Shown here: piece after piece, positions 8,683 through 18,166 of the stretch
Layout of the letters: the number at the start of each line of letters is the position of its first letter
How positions within the stretch are numbered: position 1 is the stretch's first letter
Assembly (NCBI GenBank): GCA_001820955.1
Contig: MHRK01000049.1
Location: 1 to 39,228 of the forward strand
Reading direction: 5' to 3'
Length of the DNA stretch: 39,228 bases
Source of the DNA: Candidatus Taylorbacteria bacterium RIFCSPHIGHO2_02_FULL_43_32b
GTDB lineage: Bacteria > Patescibacteriota > Minisyncoccia > Phycocordibacterales > 2-02-FULL-43-11
Notes under the pieces: model-generated
What the model saw: only the letters and a program-made list of their open reading frames with translations
The model's database searches: none
Told to the model about the DNA's origin: nothing
Made by a program: the position numbers and the translations under genes

Positions 8683-9696
8683 CTATCTCAGATATCTCTC
8701 CTTATTGATGACATGCTCATCGTGAGTCATCGCGTAATGCATAACCCCGTCGCGATCGGTCAAATAATACAAATACGACGTTTTTATCGGATTCATAGTC
8801 GCCACTATCGAGTCTAGCCCGGGATTGGAAATTGGGGTCGGAGGAAGCCCGGCCCTTGTATAAGTGTTATACGGAGAATCTTTTTCTAGATCATCCTTGG
8901 TTAATTCGAAAGTATTTTTACCGCCCGTGTAAAGAAAAGCCGCGTCAACTTGAAGAGGCATACCGATATCGAATCGTTTCCATAAAATTCCGGCAATTGT
9001 TTTTCTGGTGTTAAGAAGCCTTCCCTCTTCCTCGATGATAGAAGCCATCTTAATAACATCGGTAAGTGAACGTCCGAACTTTTCTATATCCGGTTTTAGG
9101 GGAGCTATCTTCTTCTCAAAATTGTCCAAAAAAATATTGAGTATCTGATCCTCGCTCGAATCAAAAGTAAAGTGATATGTGTCGGGAAACAAATAGCCCT
9201 CGCGACCAAGTGAAATCCTAAGAAACTCTTCTTTGTCAAAATTTCTTATCTTTTTTGACAATATTTCGGCAATCTCCCTTGCCGAAGTACCCTCCGGAAT
9301 GACGACAGCAATATCGGAAAAACCCCTGTCTCCATTCACCAAACGGCTGGCAACAGTAAAAATATTTTGCTTTTTATCAAAAAAATAATCGCCTGCTTTA
9401 ACCCCCTTTTGCCCGTCCAAAACACGCACCAACATTCTAAAAAGCAGGTCGGAACGAATAACGCCATTTTTCTCCAATATATCGGAAGCGGCCAAAAGAG
9501 AAGTACCGCTCGGTATCTCGACCACTTTATTTTGAGGAAAATTTGATGGCGCGGCGAAAGCCAATCTGTAACAAACAAGAACGGTCATGAGGGCAATCGA
9601 AGCAAGCAAAAAACGCCGCCGGCCGTATTCCGGCAATTGACGATACTTATCGAAAAAAAAATTTTCCTTTATGCCGTGCGGATTATCTATAGACAT
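8683..9696 (-). CDS. mltG: Endolytic transglycosylase MltG (YceG-like)
   Basis: VVEIPSGTSLLAASDILEKNGVI; GREGYLFPDTYHF; MASIIEEEGR; PLQVDAAFLYT; SPYNTYTRAGLPPTPISNPG. Start assigned to MSIDNPHG; the longer ORF start (9768) lies in the inverted-repeat element. Confidence 0.92.
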   Translation of the reverse strand: MSIDNPHGIKENFFFDKYRQLPEYGRRRFLLASIALMTVLVCYRLAFAAPSNFPQNKVVEIPSGTSLLAASDILEKNGVIRSDLLFRMLVRVLDGQKGVKAGDYFFDKKQNIFTVASRLVNGDRGFSDIAVVIPEGTSAREIAEILSKKIRNFDKEEFLRISLGREGYLFPDTYHFTFDSSEDQILNIFLDNFEKKIAPLKPDIEKFGRSLTDVIKMASIIEEEGRLLNTRKTIAGILWKRFDIGMPLQVDAAFLYTGGKNTFELTKDDLEKDSPYNTYTRAGLPPTPISNPGLDSIVATMNPIKTSYLYYLTDRDGVMHYAMTHDEHVINKERYLR

Positions 9697-9738
9697 TATT
9701 GATCTAGAAGTTTTGGTTGCAAATAATATTTTGATTTT

Positions 9739-9841
9739 CCCCGTTAGAGTTTTGCTAAAAACCTCCAACTTTGACGCTTACGTTTTCGAATAACAAACTT
9801 TCCATTACCGATTGCACGTTATTAGCAAAACTCTAACGGGG
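9739..9841. repeat. 103-bp element bounded by perfect 20-bp inverted repeats
   Basis: CCCCGTTAGAGTTTTGCTAA (9739-9758) and TTAGCAAAACTCTAACGGGG (9822-9841). Confidence 0.85.
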
Positions 9842-11200
9842 CAAGTTCGACGGCGGCTCTGCCTTCTTGGAAGAAACCCTTTCGAGCGTAGGCGTTGCCG
9901 AAACACTTCCCGGGAAATGAAATATCGTGGCCAATTCTTCAGTCGTCAAAATGCAAGGCTCACTTTCAAAATTTTTGAACGGATATTGGAAAAAAGAGCG
10001 AAGCTTGTACGCTTCAAGCATTTCGATTTCCATGTGATTTCGGCGCTTTCTTTTATAATCTCTCCACGGCAAATCCGGATCAGTATACCATCCCAATCTA
10101 AATCCGTTTGAAGTATTGGAGTTGTACTGACGAAAACTGCCGATAAGTCCGGTCACGCTTATGGGATTGAACGCTTCTTTTTTGGCAATATAAAAACCTC
10201 GGATTGCTGTCTCGAATGGAAACTTTTCTTTGGATCTTTCGAGTGACTTTATCGACTCAACCTGGCCTGGTGTCGAGTGTGGCACACGCCTCACTATCCC
10301 CTCGCCCACTTCTTCTTCAACCATGGATTCTTCTCTTATTTTTTCGACTTCTTCGTCAATTTCCTTTTTCCAATCAGATTTTTTATTGAAGAATCTTCCG
10401 TCAATTAGCTTTTCACCGCGATGAGCCATAATCATTATCTGTATCCAGGCTTGTTCGCCCTTCCGGAGCGATCCCAAATACTCAAGCGTGGCCGTTATAG
10501 GATCGATTTTGTATTCTTCTTTAATATCAAGCTTATCGAGACCGTAATCAACATATGTTTTTATCGGATAAACCGATTCTTTCTCCTTGATAAAATATGT
10601 CGCCCAAAGCGGCAAATTCTCGGGATCGTGATACACCGAATCGGTATAATCCGCCACTTCGTGGATTTCGAGCGTAGGATATTGAGCATAAAGCTGGGCC
10701 TCTATCATGTTGCGCCACTTTCTAAGAGACCAAATGAAAATGTGCACCTCGCCCCCCAAAGACACGAGCTCAAAGGAAAACCAGGGTCTGACTTTCCCTT
10801 CCCAAAAGGCCTGCACAACCGTGGCCGATCCCGTTTGATATAGCGCTGTAAAAAATATTTCCATCGCGAGCGGGGACCTGTTTGTTTCTTTCGGAATTTT
10901 AATTTCCAAAAGAACCGAACCCTCTTTTTTAATCCAGTATGCCCGGACGTAACGCATGTAGTATATGAAAAAAACGCGGAAAAGAGCGATTGGAAGCCAT
11001 ATGGGCATCGTCACCGCCAAAATCCAAATGCCGTTCCTCACCACCGGCTGTTCCAAAATGGTGCTACCAAAAACAATGACCGTAAAAATGAACAAGACAA
11101 CCGATACCCAAAACATAACGAACTGCCCCAAACTGTGCCATTTTTTTGGTATAAACAGTCCCTCGACAAAATCTATAAAATTGAAAATAAAGCCTTCCAT
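9833..11200 (-). CDS. Conserved membrane protein of unknown function (resembles CPR membrane proteins found with type IV-secretion/HerA-like ATPases)
   Basis: 455-aa ORF with N-terminal TM segments; family assignment is tentative. Confidence 0.6.
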   Translation of the reverse strand: MEGFIFNFIDFVEGLFIPKKWHSLGQFVMFWVSVVLFIFTVIVFGSTILEQPVVRNGIWILAVTMPIWLPIALFRVFFIYYMRYVRAYWIKKEGSVLLEIKIPKETNRSPLAMEIFFTALYQTGSATVVQAFWEGKVRPWFSFELVSLGGEVHIFIWSLRKWRNMIEAQLYAQYPTLEIHEVADYTDSVYHDPENLPLWATYFIKEKESVYPIKTYVDYGLDKLDIKEEYKIDPITATLEYLGSLRKGEQAWIQIMIMAHRGEKLIDGRFFNKKSDWKKEIDEEVEKIREESMVEEEVGEGIVRRVPHSTPGQVESIKSLERSKEKFPFETAIRGFYIAKKEAFNPISVTGLIGSFRQYNSNTSNGFRLGWYTDPDLPWRDYKRKRRNHMEIEMLEAYKLRSFFQYPFKNFESEPCILTTEELATIFHFPGSVSATPTLERVSSKKAEPPSNLPR

Positions 11201-11483
11201 CTAATTAGAAACCCGCCTGCCATCGCATCAAAGCGAAAGAAGTGAGCAAATTATCATTAGTAAAGAGGATCATTGTTTCTATCATTTTGATGTGCGTTTG
11301 CTCCGGCTTTGGCGGGCAGGCAGAAAACGCAATGCCCCCTTGGCAGAGCGAGTCTTATTGTTAATGTAGAAGTGTAAAAAAATATCATGGAATATATTTG
11401 AACTGTTTCCACTGCAAATCGGTTTATACCGGAACGTACCCACATATTGTATCTTAAAAACAGATGCCTTTCCAAGAACAGTG

Positions 11484-11534
11484 TTCCTAATGGGCACCAT
11501 TGGGATTCCCCTTCCCAATGGTGCCCATTAGGAA
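11484..11534. repeat. Perfect 22-bp-arm palindrome of the GGGCACCATTGGGA family
   Basis: TTCCTAATGGGCACCATTGGGA ttcccct TCCCAATGGTGCCCATTAGGAA. Confidence 0.9.
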
Positions 11535-11550
11535 TTGAGAAATGCGACAA

Positions 11551-11588
11551 AAATCACCCCGGAAGCCGTACGGCTTCCGGGGTGATTT
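11551..11588 (-). terminator. 38-bp perfect palindrome, probable terminator of the downstream minus-strand gene
   Basis: AAATCACCCCGGAAGCCGTACGGCTTCCGGGGTGATTT; on the minus strand it is followed by a T-run, just 3' of the 11602-12654 gene. Confidence 0.75.
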
Positions 11589-11601
11589 CGAAACTTCATC
11601 T

Positions 11602-12654
11602 TTAAGCTGTTGCCACAGGCACAGCCGAATATCGTCCCTCTTTATCTTTTTTGAAATACTTCAGGTTCTGCAAATTGACCACAATGGTATTTTCTTTGAC
11701 ATATCGCTCTTTCATAACCTTGTCGATAATCTCGAGTTTCGTCAAAGGACCATTCTTGTCCAAAACTTTTCGAATTACGTCCTTAACCACCCCGCTCATA
11801 TAACCCCATTCTGCGAGAGCATAGAGACCTCTCCCAACCAGTACGAAGCGGGAATCCTTAATCAATTCGTTGTGAGTTGTGGCTACATGAGCTTTTTTGC
11901 CAAACAACTTTTCTATAGACTTCGCAACTTCTCGGAAATGAATTGGTGACCCGTGTTTTCGCAAAACCAAAAAAGCATAATCACGTATTCCTTTAGCGTG
12001 AATATTTGGAGAAGCGACAAGCCCCCATTCGCCAAGAGGATTTTTGCCAATGGTTTTGGAAATCGAAAGCCAGCGTCGGATTATATCTTCTTTCTTATAG
12101 TGATCGGCGACATCTTCAACATGAGTCAAAAATTGAGCCACGATATCCAGTTCGGAAATCAAGTGGTCATTATTAAGACCTTCATACAGTTTCTTGAGCG
12201 CCTTATGCACCTTTTCTGCCAACTGTTCACTGATAAACCAACGATGCTTAAAATGATCATCCTCCTTCTCTCGCTTAAAAACGTCGCCCAAGACTAGAAG
12301 AAAATGTATGTGATTTTGAGTGCTTTTATCATTTGAAATGTCGCTCAGTAAATCCTCTTCAGAAATGATTCCGCCCAAAGTTTCAAGCAATTTTTCCAAT
12401 TCCGTAAAAGTTTCTTTTTCCTTTTCAAATTGATCAGCCTTTTTGATGCTGTGAATGGCGTAATTTTCGATCTGCCTCACGCGCTCGCGCGTAATGCCAT
12501 ACTTTTTGCCAATGGACTCCAGTGTTAATTTCACGGGATCCTTCCCTAGTCCAAATCTTCCGACTAAAACATCTCTTGCCCTTTCGGGGAGAACAGTCAA
12601 CAAACGCTTTACGACCTGCTTTGGTTTTGAGTTAATCGTAATTTTTGCACTCAT
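11602..12654 (-). CDS. Sigma-70 region 4-like / HARE-HTH domain transcription regulator
   Basis: LTLESIGKKYGITRERVRQIENYAIHSIKK is a sigma region 4.2-like HTH; the C-terminal part (HFREVAKSIEKLFGKKAHVATTHNELIKDSRFVLVGRGLYALAEWGY) is HARE-HTH-like. Confidence 0.8.
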   Translation of the reverse strand: MSAKITINSKPKQVVKRLLTVLPERARDVLVGRFGLGKDPVKLTLESIGKKYGITRERVRQIENYAIHSIKKADQFEKEKETFTELEKLLETLGGIISEEDLLSDISNDKSTQNHIHFLLVLGDVFKREKEDDHFKHRWFISEQLAEKVHKALKKLYEGLNNDHLISELDIVAQFLTHVEDVADHYKKEDIIRRWLSISKTIGKNPLGEWGLVASPNIHAKGIRDYAFLVLRKHGSPIHFREVAKSIEKLFGKKAHVATTHNELIKDSRFVLVGRGLYALAEWGYMSGVVKDVIRKVLDKNGPLTKLEIIDKVMKERYVKENTIVVNLQNLKYFKKDKEGRYSAVPVATA

Positions 12655-12897
12655 AAGTAGTTGGGCGAATTAAATGATAATTTATTATATGTTCTATCAT
12701 CCTCAATAATAATAGTCAACACCATGATATGTCAAGGGCAAGCCCTGTTTTGATTTTTTGTGATAACCCAAGTTCGACACTGGTTTTAATTTTCAATCTT
12801 TTCGTAACTACTTTCTCACAGTCGACGAAACTCGATGATTTTAATCCGAAGACTTGATTAAAAAGTCTCATACCTTAAGATGAAGAAGGAGGAGTTC

Positions 12898-13341
12898 ATG
12901 AATAAAAAAATCATTATCAGCCAATGGACAGAAAAGCTTGACCCCATAAGGCTTTTCTATAGAAAAATGGGCTATGTCATAGAAGAATCCTTGCAATCTT
13001 CGGACATGATTCTTGTGGCAAAATCCGGTAAGAAAATTCTGGCGGCTGGACGAATATTTAAAACCGAACATTTCAATATTGTCGATGACATTCAGATGTC
13101 CATAGCACACGAAAACATGGGCTTTGTTGAAGAGTTGAGGGATGAGATTGGCACCCGACTTGCGAGAGAAAGCTTTTTAATCACTCGTCTACGCCATGCA
13201 GACTTTTATGTCCCGATAATGTTTCGCAGAATTTCGGAGTACCGCGCTCCAGCCATTCTCGTGCAAAGGATTTGCCGCCGCAGAGAAAAGCACAGAGACG
13301 AAGAATTTACCATTATGCGCCGCATGCCTTGCTATTGCTAA
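12898..13341 (+). CDS. Hypothetical protein
   Basis: ORF with strong SD (aaggaggag) before the ATG at 12898; followed by a terminator. Confidence 0.6.
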   Translation: MNKKIIISQWTEKLDPIRLFYRKMGYVIEESLQSSDMILVAKSGKKILAAGRIFKTEHFNIVDDIQMSIAHENMGFVEELRDEIGTRLARESFLITRLRHADFYVPIMFRRISEYRAPAILVQRICRRREKHRDEEFTIMRRMPCYC

Positions 13342-13368
13342 ACCCGCACGAAATGTGCGGTTTTTTTT
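13341..13368 (+). terminator. Rho-independent terminator
   Basis: AACCCGCAC gaaat GTGCGG TTTTTTTT. Confidence 0.85.
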
Positions 13369-13504
13369 CGCTTGTTCAAACTGGATTATTTAGGATGCCT
13401 CGGCAATTTTTATACTTTGCAAAGTCATCATGATTTTAAACTGCATATGGAAATCACCCGAACACATAAAAACGCGCAACAAAAAATAATAAATTGTCTC
13501 TTCT

Positions 13505-13559
13505 TCTGCCTGTGGATACACGCAGACAAGCATCCCCGCCCTAAAGGGACGGGGAATTC
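13505..13559. repeat. Double-hairpin REP-like element
   Basis: TCTGCcTGTggatACAcGCAGA followed by CCCCGcCCtaaaGGGaCGGGG. Confidence 0.55.
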
Positions 13560-13636
13560 TCCCCTCCCCCAATCAAAAATTGTCCGCAAGATGTAAACGG
13601 TCACCGGACATAAGTCCGGTGGTTCTTGCTTGTAAG

Positions 13637-13686
13637 TTGAAGTGGTTTAATAATGTTACTATAGTAACATTATTAAACCACTTCAA
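13637..13686. repeat. 50-bp perfect palindrome
   Basis: TTGAAGTGGTTTAATAATGTTACTA / TAGTAACATTATTAAACCACTTCAA, no loop. Confidence 0.95.
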
Positions 13687-13935
13687 AAGTTTAAAAAAAT
13701 TCTCGAGACTTTTGGAGAAATTCTTTCAGCTTTTTTGCATCAATTCGTCTTAAATATTTCGACAGGAGGACATTCTTCGAAAGTCAAAGGATTGTCTCTC
13801 TCCTGCGTCCCGCGCCATCCACAGGCCACTAGCCCCCTCACACTCCCGCGTAAATTTTTTATACGACAAATTGGGAGATTTTAGGGGGAATGCAAAGCTT
13901 TAAACCATCTCTCGCCGTTACATTGCGGATAAAAT

Positions 13936-16900
13936 CTAAACAACAAAATTTATCAATCTTCCTTTTACATATATTGTCTTTTTAACTTCTTTCCCCGAAA
14001 TCCACTGCACAATCGACGGAAGTGACTTGGCCATACTCACAACCTCTTTTTCGGAAATATCGGAACTAACTTCAAGTTCTCCGCGCACTTTACCGTTAAC
14101 CTGAATTACGATTTTTATTTTTTCCGTCAATATTTTTGCCTCATCAAATTCCGGCCATTTGGCAAGACTAACCAGATCTTTATGGCCAAACATAGACCAT
14201 AATTCTTCGGCTATGTGCGGGGCAAACGGTGCGATAATTTTTATGTACAACTCAAAAACTTCTTCCGGCACATCGAGCTCCGCATCCATTTCATTGGCGC
14301 AAATCATTAGAGCGCTAACGGCGGTATTGAAGCGCATACTCTCAATATCTTCCCCCACCTTTTTGATGGTCTTATGAATAGTTGCCTGCAATTTGGCATC
14401 GTCTTTTTTCTCGATCTTGACTTCGCTATTTTTTATTTTCTGCCCTATTCTCCAAACTTTTTCGAGAAATCTTCTGACCCCCACGAGACCATCAGTTGAC
14501 CAAGCAATCGCCTGGTCAAAGGGACCCATAAACATTTCGTAAATTCTGAGGCTGTCGGCACCAAACCTTTCCACAATCGATTCCGGGTTTATGACATTTC
14601 CCTTAGATTTTGACATTTTGACTCCGCCTTCGGCCAAAATAAGTCCGTGGGTCGTTCTTTTTTTGTACGGTTCTGACGTGGGCACATAACCCAAGTCAAA
14701 CAAAAATTTATGCCAAAAACGCGAATACAAAACGTGCAGGGTGACGTGCTCCATACCACCGTTATACCAGTCGACAGGGCCGGGAGAAGCGTTTAGCGTA
14801 GAGCGTTTAGAGTTTAGCTCTGAAGAAATGCCGGACCAATAAGCAAGCTTTTCCGAGCCGACAAATTCTTTTTTGTTTTTTGGATCAACGTAGCGAAGAT
14901 AGTACCAGGAAGAACCGGCCCAGTTTGGCATCGTATCAGTCTCCCTCCTTGCCTTGCCGCCACAACGCGGACACTTGGTATTTACCCAACTAGAAATTGA
15001 CGCAAGCGGAGATTCCCCCGTATCAGTCGGCTGATATTTTTCAACATCAGGCAATTTAATCGGCAAACTTTTGAGCGGTAAAGCCACAATTCCCTCGTCG
15101 TCAAAAATTTTCAAAATTTCCGGCTCGATATCACCGCGAAAATGCCTCTTTGTGGGACTAGCCAAAATCATTTTGGCATCGAAAATTCTGACAAGCTCCT
15201 CAGCCTGTTCTTTTGGTATAGTCGAAAAACTTTCATCTGCTAAAACCACAAATTCTCCCGCCGCTTTTTTAATCTTCGAAAAATTAAACTTCCAGTCATC
15301 AGCATTAGCCACTTCAGGCCTCTCCTTGTCAGTAAACTTCGGCTTCAGCACAGAGTCCACAAAAATCGCCTTGTGGATTTTTGTCTTGGTCTTTTCAAGC
15401 ACTCTCATCATTACAGCACCGCCCAAACTGGAGCCAATTAATATTGTATCCAAAGCTTCCCCAGACACCTGGTGTCTGTTTCTACAGACACCAGGTGTCT
15501 GTAGAAAATCTAGAACCGCCTTGGCCTGCTCTTTGACCTTCGGATGATTTGGATTCGGCAAATCCGGACAAAAGACCCTGTGCCCTCTTTTTTCGAGTTC
15601 AGATTTTAGCCATGGCCGCCAAGCTTCACTACCAGAAGTGCCATACCCATGAAGCACAACTATGTTGTATTTCCTGTCCTTGCAATCGTCGCAAAATACG
15701 ACAGGAATCGGCTCACCCCAATAATGCTGTCTCGAAAAAATCCAATCGCGCAGTTTGAATTTGGTCACTTTCCTGCCCCCAACAGTTTTTGTTATGTCCC
15801 ATTTAGCATCTTCCGAATCCATGCCGTTAAATTTAACCGAATTAACGAGTTTTCCGGATCCAATGTAAGCATTTTTATCAATTTCTCCGCCAATTATTAC
15901 CTCTCTGATGCCCAGATTATATTTTTTGGCGAACTCAAAATCTCTCTCATCGTGCGCGGGAACAGCCATAACCGCGCCAGTACCATATTCGGCCAAGACA
16001 TAGTCAGCGATCCAGACCGAGACTTCCTCACCATTAGCAGGATTAATGGCTTTAACACCTTTCAATTCCACTCCAGTTTTTTCCTTACCCTCCGCAGTCC
16101 TTTCAATCTCCGATTTTTTCTTGGATTCATTGATATATTTTTCTACCTCTTCCCAATTTTGAATTTTAAATTGTAATTTTTCATTTTGATTTTTAAATTT
16201 TGCATTTGCGACCTCCGGCGCCAAAACCAAATGCGTTACGCCGAAAAGCGTATCCGGCCTCGTCGTAAAAACCTTAATTCCTAATTCATAATTCATTATT
16301 CGGAATTCAATTTCCGCTCCCTCCGATCTGCCTATCCAGTTTCTCTGTTGAAGTTTTATTTGCGGCAAATAATCTACCGTATCGAGGTCTTTATCCAACC
16401 GGTCGGCATATTTAGTTATAGCGAGCATCCACTGTTCTTTGTTTCTTTTTTCCGTAGGCGTGCCGCATCGCTCACAATTACCATCCACCACTTCTTCGTT
16501 AGCCAAAACAATCTTGCAAGATGGGCACCAGTTTACCGGCATCTTTTTTTTGTACGCCAAACCACGCTTTAGGAACTGGAGAAAAATCCACTGCGTCCAT
16601 TTGAAATATTCCGGGTCGGTAGTATTTATTTCCCTATTCCAATCAAAACCAAACCCAATCGACTTCAACTGATCTCTGAAAGTGTCCGTGTTTTTCTTTG
16701 TAACAACCGCGGGGTGAATTCCAGTCTTAATGGCATAATTTTCCGTAGGCAACCCAAAAGCATCCCAACCAATAGGATAAAGCACATTGAATCCCTCCAT
16801 GCGCCTTTTCCTCGTAATTATGTCCATAGCCGTATTTGAGCGTATGTGGCCGACATGAAGACCCTCTCCGGAGGGGTACGGAAATTCGATTAAACCATAA

Positions 16901-17013
16901 AATTTAGGGTCTTTTGACGCATCTTTGGCTCTAAAAATCTTTTTCTTTTCCCATATCTTCTGCCATTTTGCCTCTATTTTTTTGGGGTCGTATTCGTTCA
17001 TAGTTAGAACCAA
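13936..17013 (-). CDS. leuS: Leucyl-tRNA synthetase with inserted alpha/beta-hydrolase domain
   Basis: FPYPSGEGLHVGH (HIGH), FTTRPDTLFG editing domain, KLPDVEKYQPTDTGESPLA, ETDTMPNWAGSSWYYLRY, KMSKSKGNVINPE. Confidence 0.95.
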   Translation of the reverse strand: MVLTMNEYDPKKIEAKWQKIWEKKKIFRAKDASKDPKFYGLIEFPYPSGEGLHVGHIRSNTAMDIITRKRRMEGFNVLYPIGWDAFGLPTENYAIKTGIHPAVVTKKNTDTFRDQLKSIGFGFDWNREINTTDPEYFKWTQWIFLQFLKRGLAYKKKMPVNWCPSCKIVLANEEVVDGNCERCGTPTEKRNKEQWMLAITKYADRLDKDLDTVDYLPQIKLQQRNWIGRSEGAEIEFRIMNYELGIKVFTTRPDTLFGVTHLVLAPEVANAKFKNQNEKLQFKIQNWEEVEKYINESKKKSEIERTAEGKEKTGVELKGVKAINPANGEEVSVWIADYVLAEYGTGAVMAVPAHDERDFEFAKKYNLGIREVIIGGEIDKNAYIGSGKLVNSVKFNGMDSEDAKWDITKTVGGRKVTKFKLRDWIFSRQHYWGEPIPVVFCDDCKDRKYNIVVLHGYGTSGSEAWRPWLKSELEKRGHRVFCPDLPNPNHPKVKEQAKAVLDFLQTPGVCRNRHQVSGEALDTILIGSSLGGAVMMRVLEKTKTKIHKAIFVDSVLKPKFTDKERPEVANADDWKFNFSKIKKAAGEFVVLADESFSTIPKEQAEELVRIFDAKMILASPTKRHFRGDIEPEILKIFDDEGIVALPLKSLPIKLPDVEKYQPTDTGESPLASISSWVNTKCPRCGGKARRETDTMPNWAGSSWYYLRYVDPKNKKEFVGSEKLAYWSGISSELNSKRSTLNASPGPVDWYNGGMEHVTLHVLYSRFWHKFLFDLGYVPTSEPYKKRTTHGLILAEGGVKMSKSKGNVINPESIVERFGADSLRIYEMFMGPFDQAIAWSTDGLVGVRRFLEKVWRIGQKIKNSEVKIEKKDDAKLQATIHKTIKKVGEDIESMRFNTAVSALMICANEMDAELDVPEEVFELYIKIIAPFAPHIAEELWSMFGHKDLVSLAKWPEFDEAKILTEKIKIVIQVNGKVRGELEVSSDISEKEVVSMAKSLPSIVQWISGKEVKKTIYVKGRLINFVV
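15095..15665 (-). other. RBBP9/YdeN-like serine hydrolase domain inserted within LeuRS
   Basis: NIVVLHGYGTSGSEAWRPWLKSELEKRGHRVFCPDLPNPNHP; nucleophile elbow GSSLGG; acid LADESFSTIPKEQAEEL; His in ASPTKRHFRGD. Confidence 0.8.
15462..15507. repeat. REP-like double palindrome inside leuS
   Basis: CAGACACC T GGTGTCTG followed by TTTCTACAGACACC A GGTGTCTGTAGAAA; encodes LQTPGVCRNRHQVSG in frame. Confidence 0.85.
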
Positions 17014-17098
17014 ATCATACAGCGACTGGGCGGTTTTATCAAAGGCGCCCGCCGCGTACTCGCGGCGGGCGCCTTCTACCTACTTCTCATTATCGACT

Positions 17099-18082
17099 TT
17101 AGTACACCGGCTTTGGAACAACCGTTCCCTTTGGCTTCACCGGATAAAGTTCCTCATCAACCACCCTTTCAAAACAAGTTCTGCCTTCCCCGTGTTTCCA
17201 AGAATCATTTCCTCTTACAATAGTCTCATACGGAGAATACGTACCCTCGCGGCCAGGCAGAGAAAAGGTGGCGCACAACTCAAAACTTTTCGGACCAAGC
17301 ACTTTAAATTCGTATGGAGCCTCTGTGGCCGGATCAACTGGAGCTTTATAGCCGGAAATGCTGTCTGAAAGCGCGGCCAAATTTTCAGGCAATTTACCCT
17401 TTGCCTGCCAGAAAAAAACGACATTGTTTTTGATATTCTCTAAATCGTTAACCTTTTGATCATCGAATCGGCGGAGTCTCTCGGTCATGGGCGAACCAAT
17501 AACCGTAAAAGCCCAGACGAGAGATGCGACAACCAATATCGAAGTGCCAATGGCAAAATAATTGCCCACTTTATTAATGACCCCCTCATTCCGTAAATCA
17601 TAAAAGTAATAACCAAAAACTGCTCCAACCACAATTAATAGAGCCAGCACTTTGAGCAAAAACTGAGTCGCCAAATTTCCATCCAAAAATCTGTTTATGA
17701 GAAGAATAAGATCAATAACTGCCGCTAGAATTGAAAGGAAAAGCGTCAGATAAACCAACCATTTGCGTACCCAAAACTCCCGCCTCGCCGGGTCTGTCTC
17801 AAAACTTTTTCTGATGTAGCGCGTAATTAATATGTATATCGGGAAGAAAACCACCAATGTAGCGATTGATGCCTGGATAGGTCCTGAATATCCTTCAGGA
17901 TATTGCATTCGTACCAAAGGATCAGGAAAAACCCTGTTGATAGTTTCAAATAGCAAATTCAGCAAACTAATAACCCCCGCATAGAGAGCAATCAACCAAC
18001 CGACATTCAAAAAAAAGTCTTTCGGCGTAACTCCTACCTGACGTGTTCCGGAAACATTTTTATTTTCCATATTTGTGTTCAT
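17099..18082 (-). CDS. DUF5671-type multi-TM membrane protein
   Basis: PKDFFLNVGWLIALYAGVISLLNLLFETINRVFPD followed by several TM segments and a periplasmic-type tail. Confidence 0.7.
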   Translation of the reverse strand: MNTNMENKNVSGTRQVGVTPKDFFLNVGWLIALYAGVISLLNLLFETINRVFPDPLVRMQYPEGYSGPIQASIATLVVFFPIYILITRYIRKSFETDPARREFWVRKWLVYLTLFLSILAAVIDLILLINRFLDGNLATQFLLKVLALLIVVGAVFGYYFYDLRNEGVINKVGNYFAIGTSILVVASLVWAFTVIGSPMTERLRRFDDQKVNDLENIKNNVVFFWQAKGKLPENLAALSDSISGYKAPVDPATEAPYEFKVLGPKSFELCATFSLPGREGTYSPYETIVRGNDSWKHGEGRTCFERVVDEELYPVKPKGTVVPKPVY

Positions 18083-18166
18083 AAGTTCATAAACAATAAT
18101 TACTGCAGAGTAAGACTACTACAACTAATAGTGCAATAACAGTCATGAACTAATCATGAAGTCTTT

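Noticed and set aside
13390-13572. 60-aa ORF MGEGRIPRPFRAGMLVCVYPQAEEE...
   Set aside because: Overlaps the REP-like double hairpin; no domain or RBS support.
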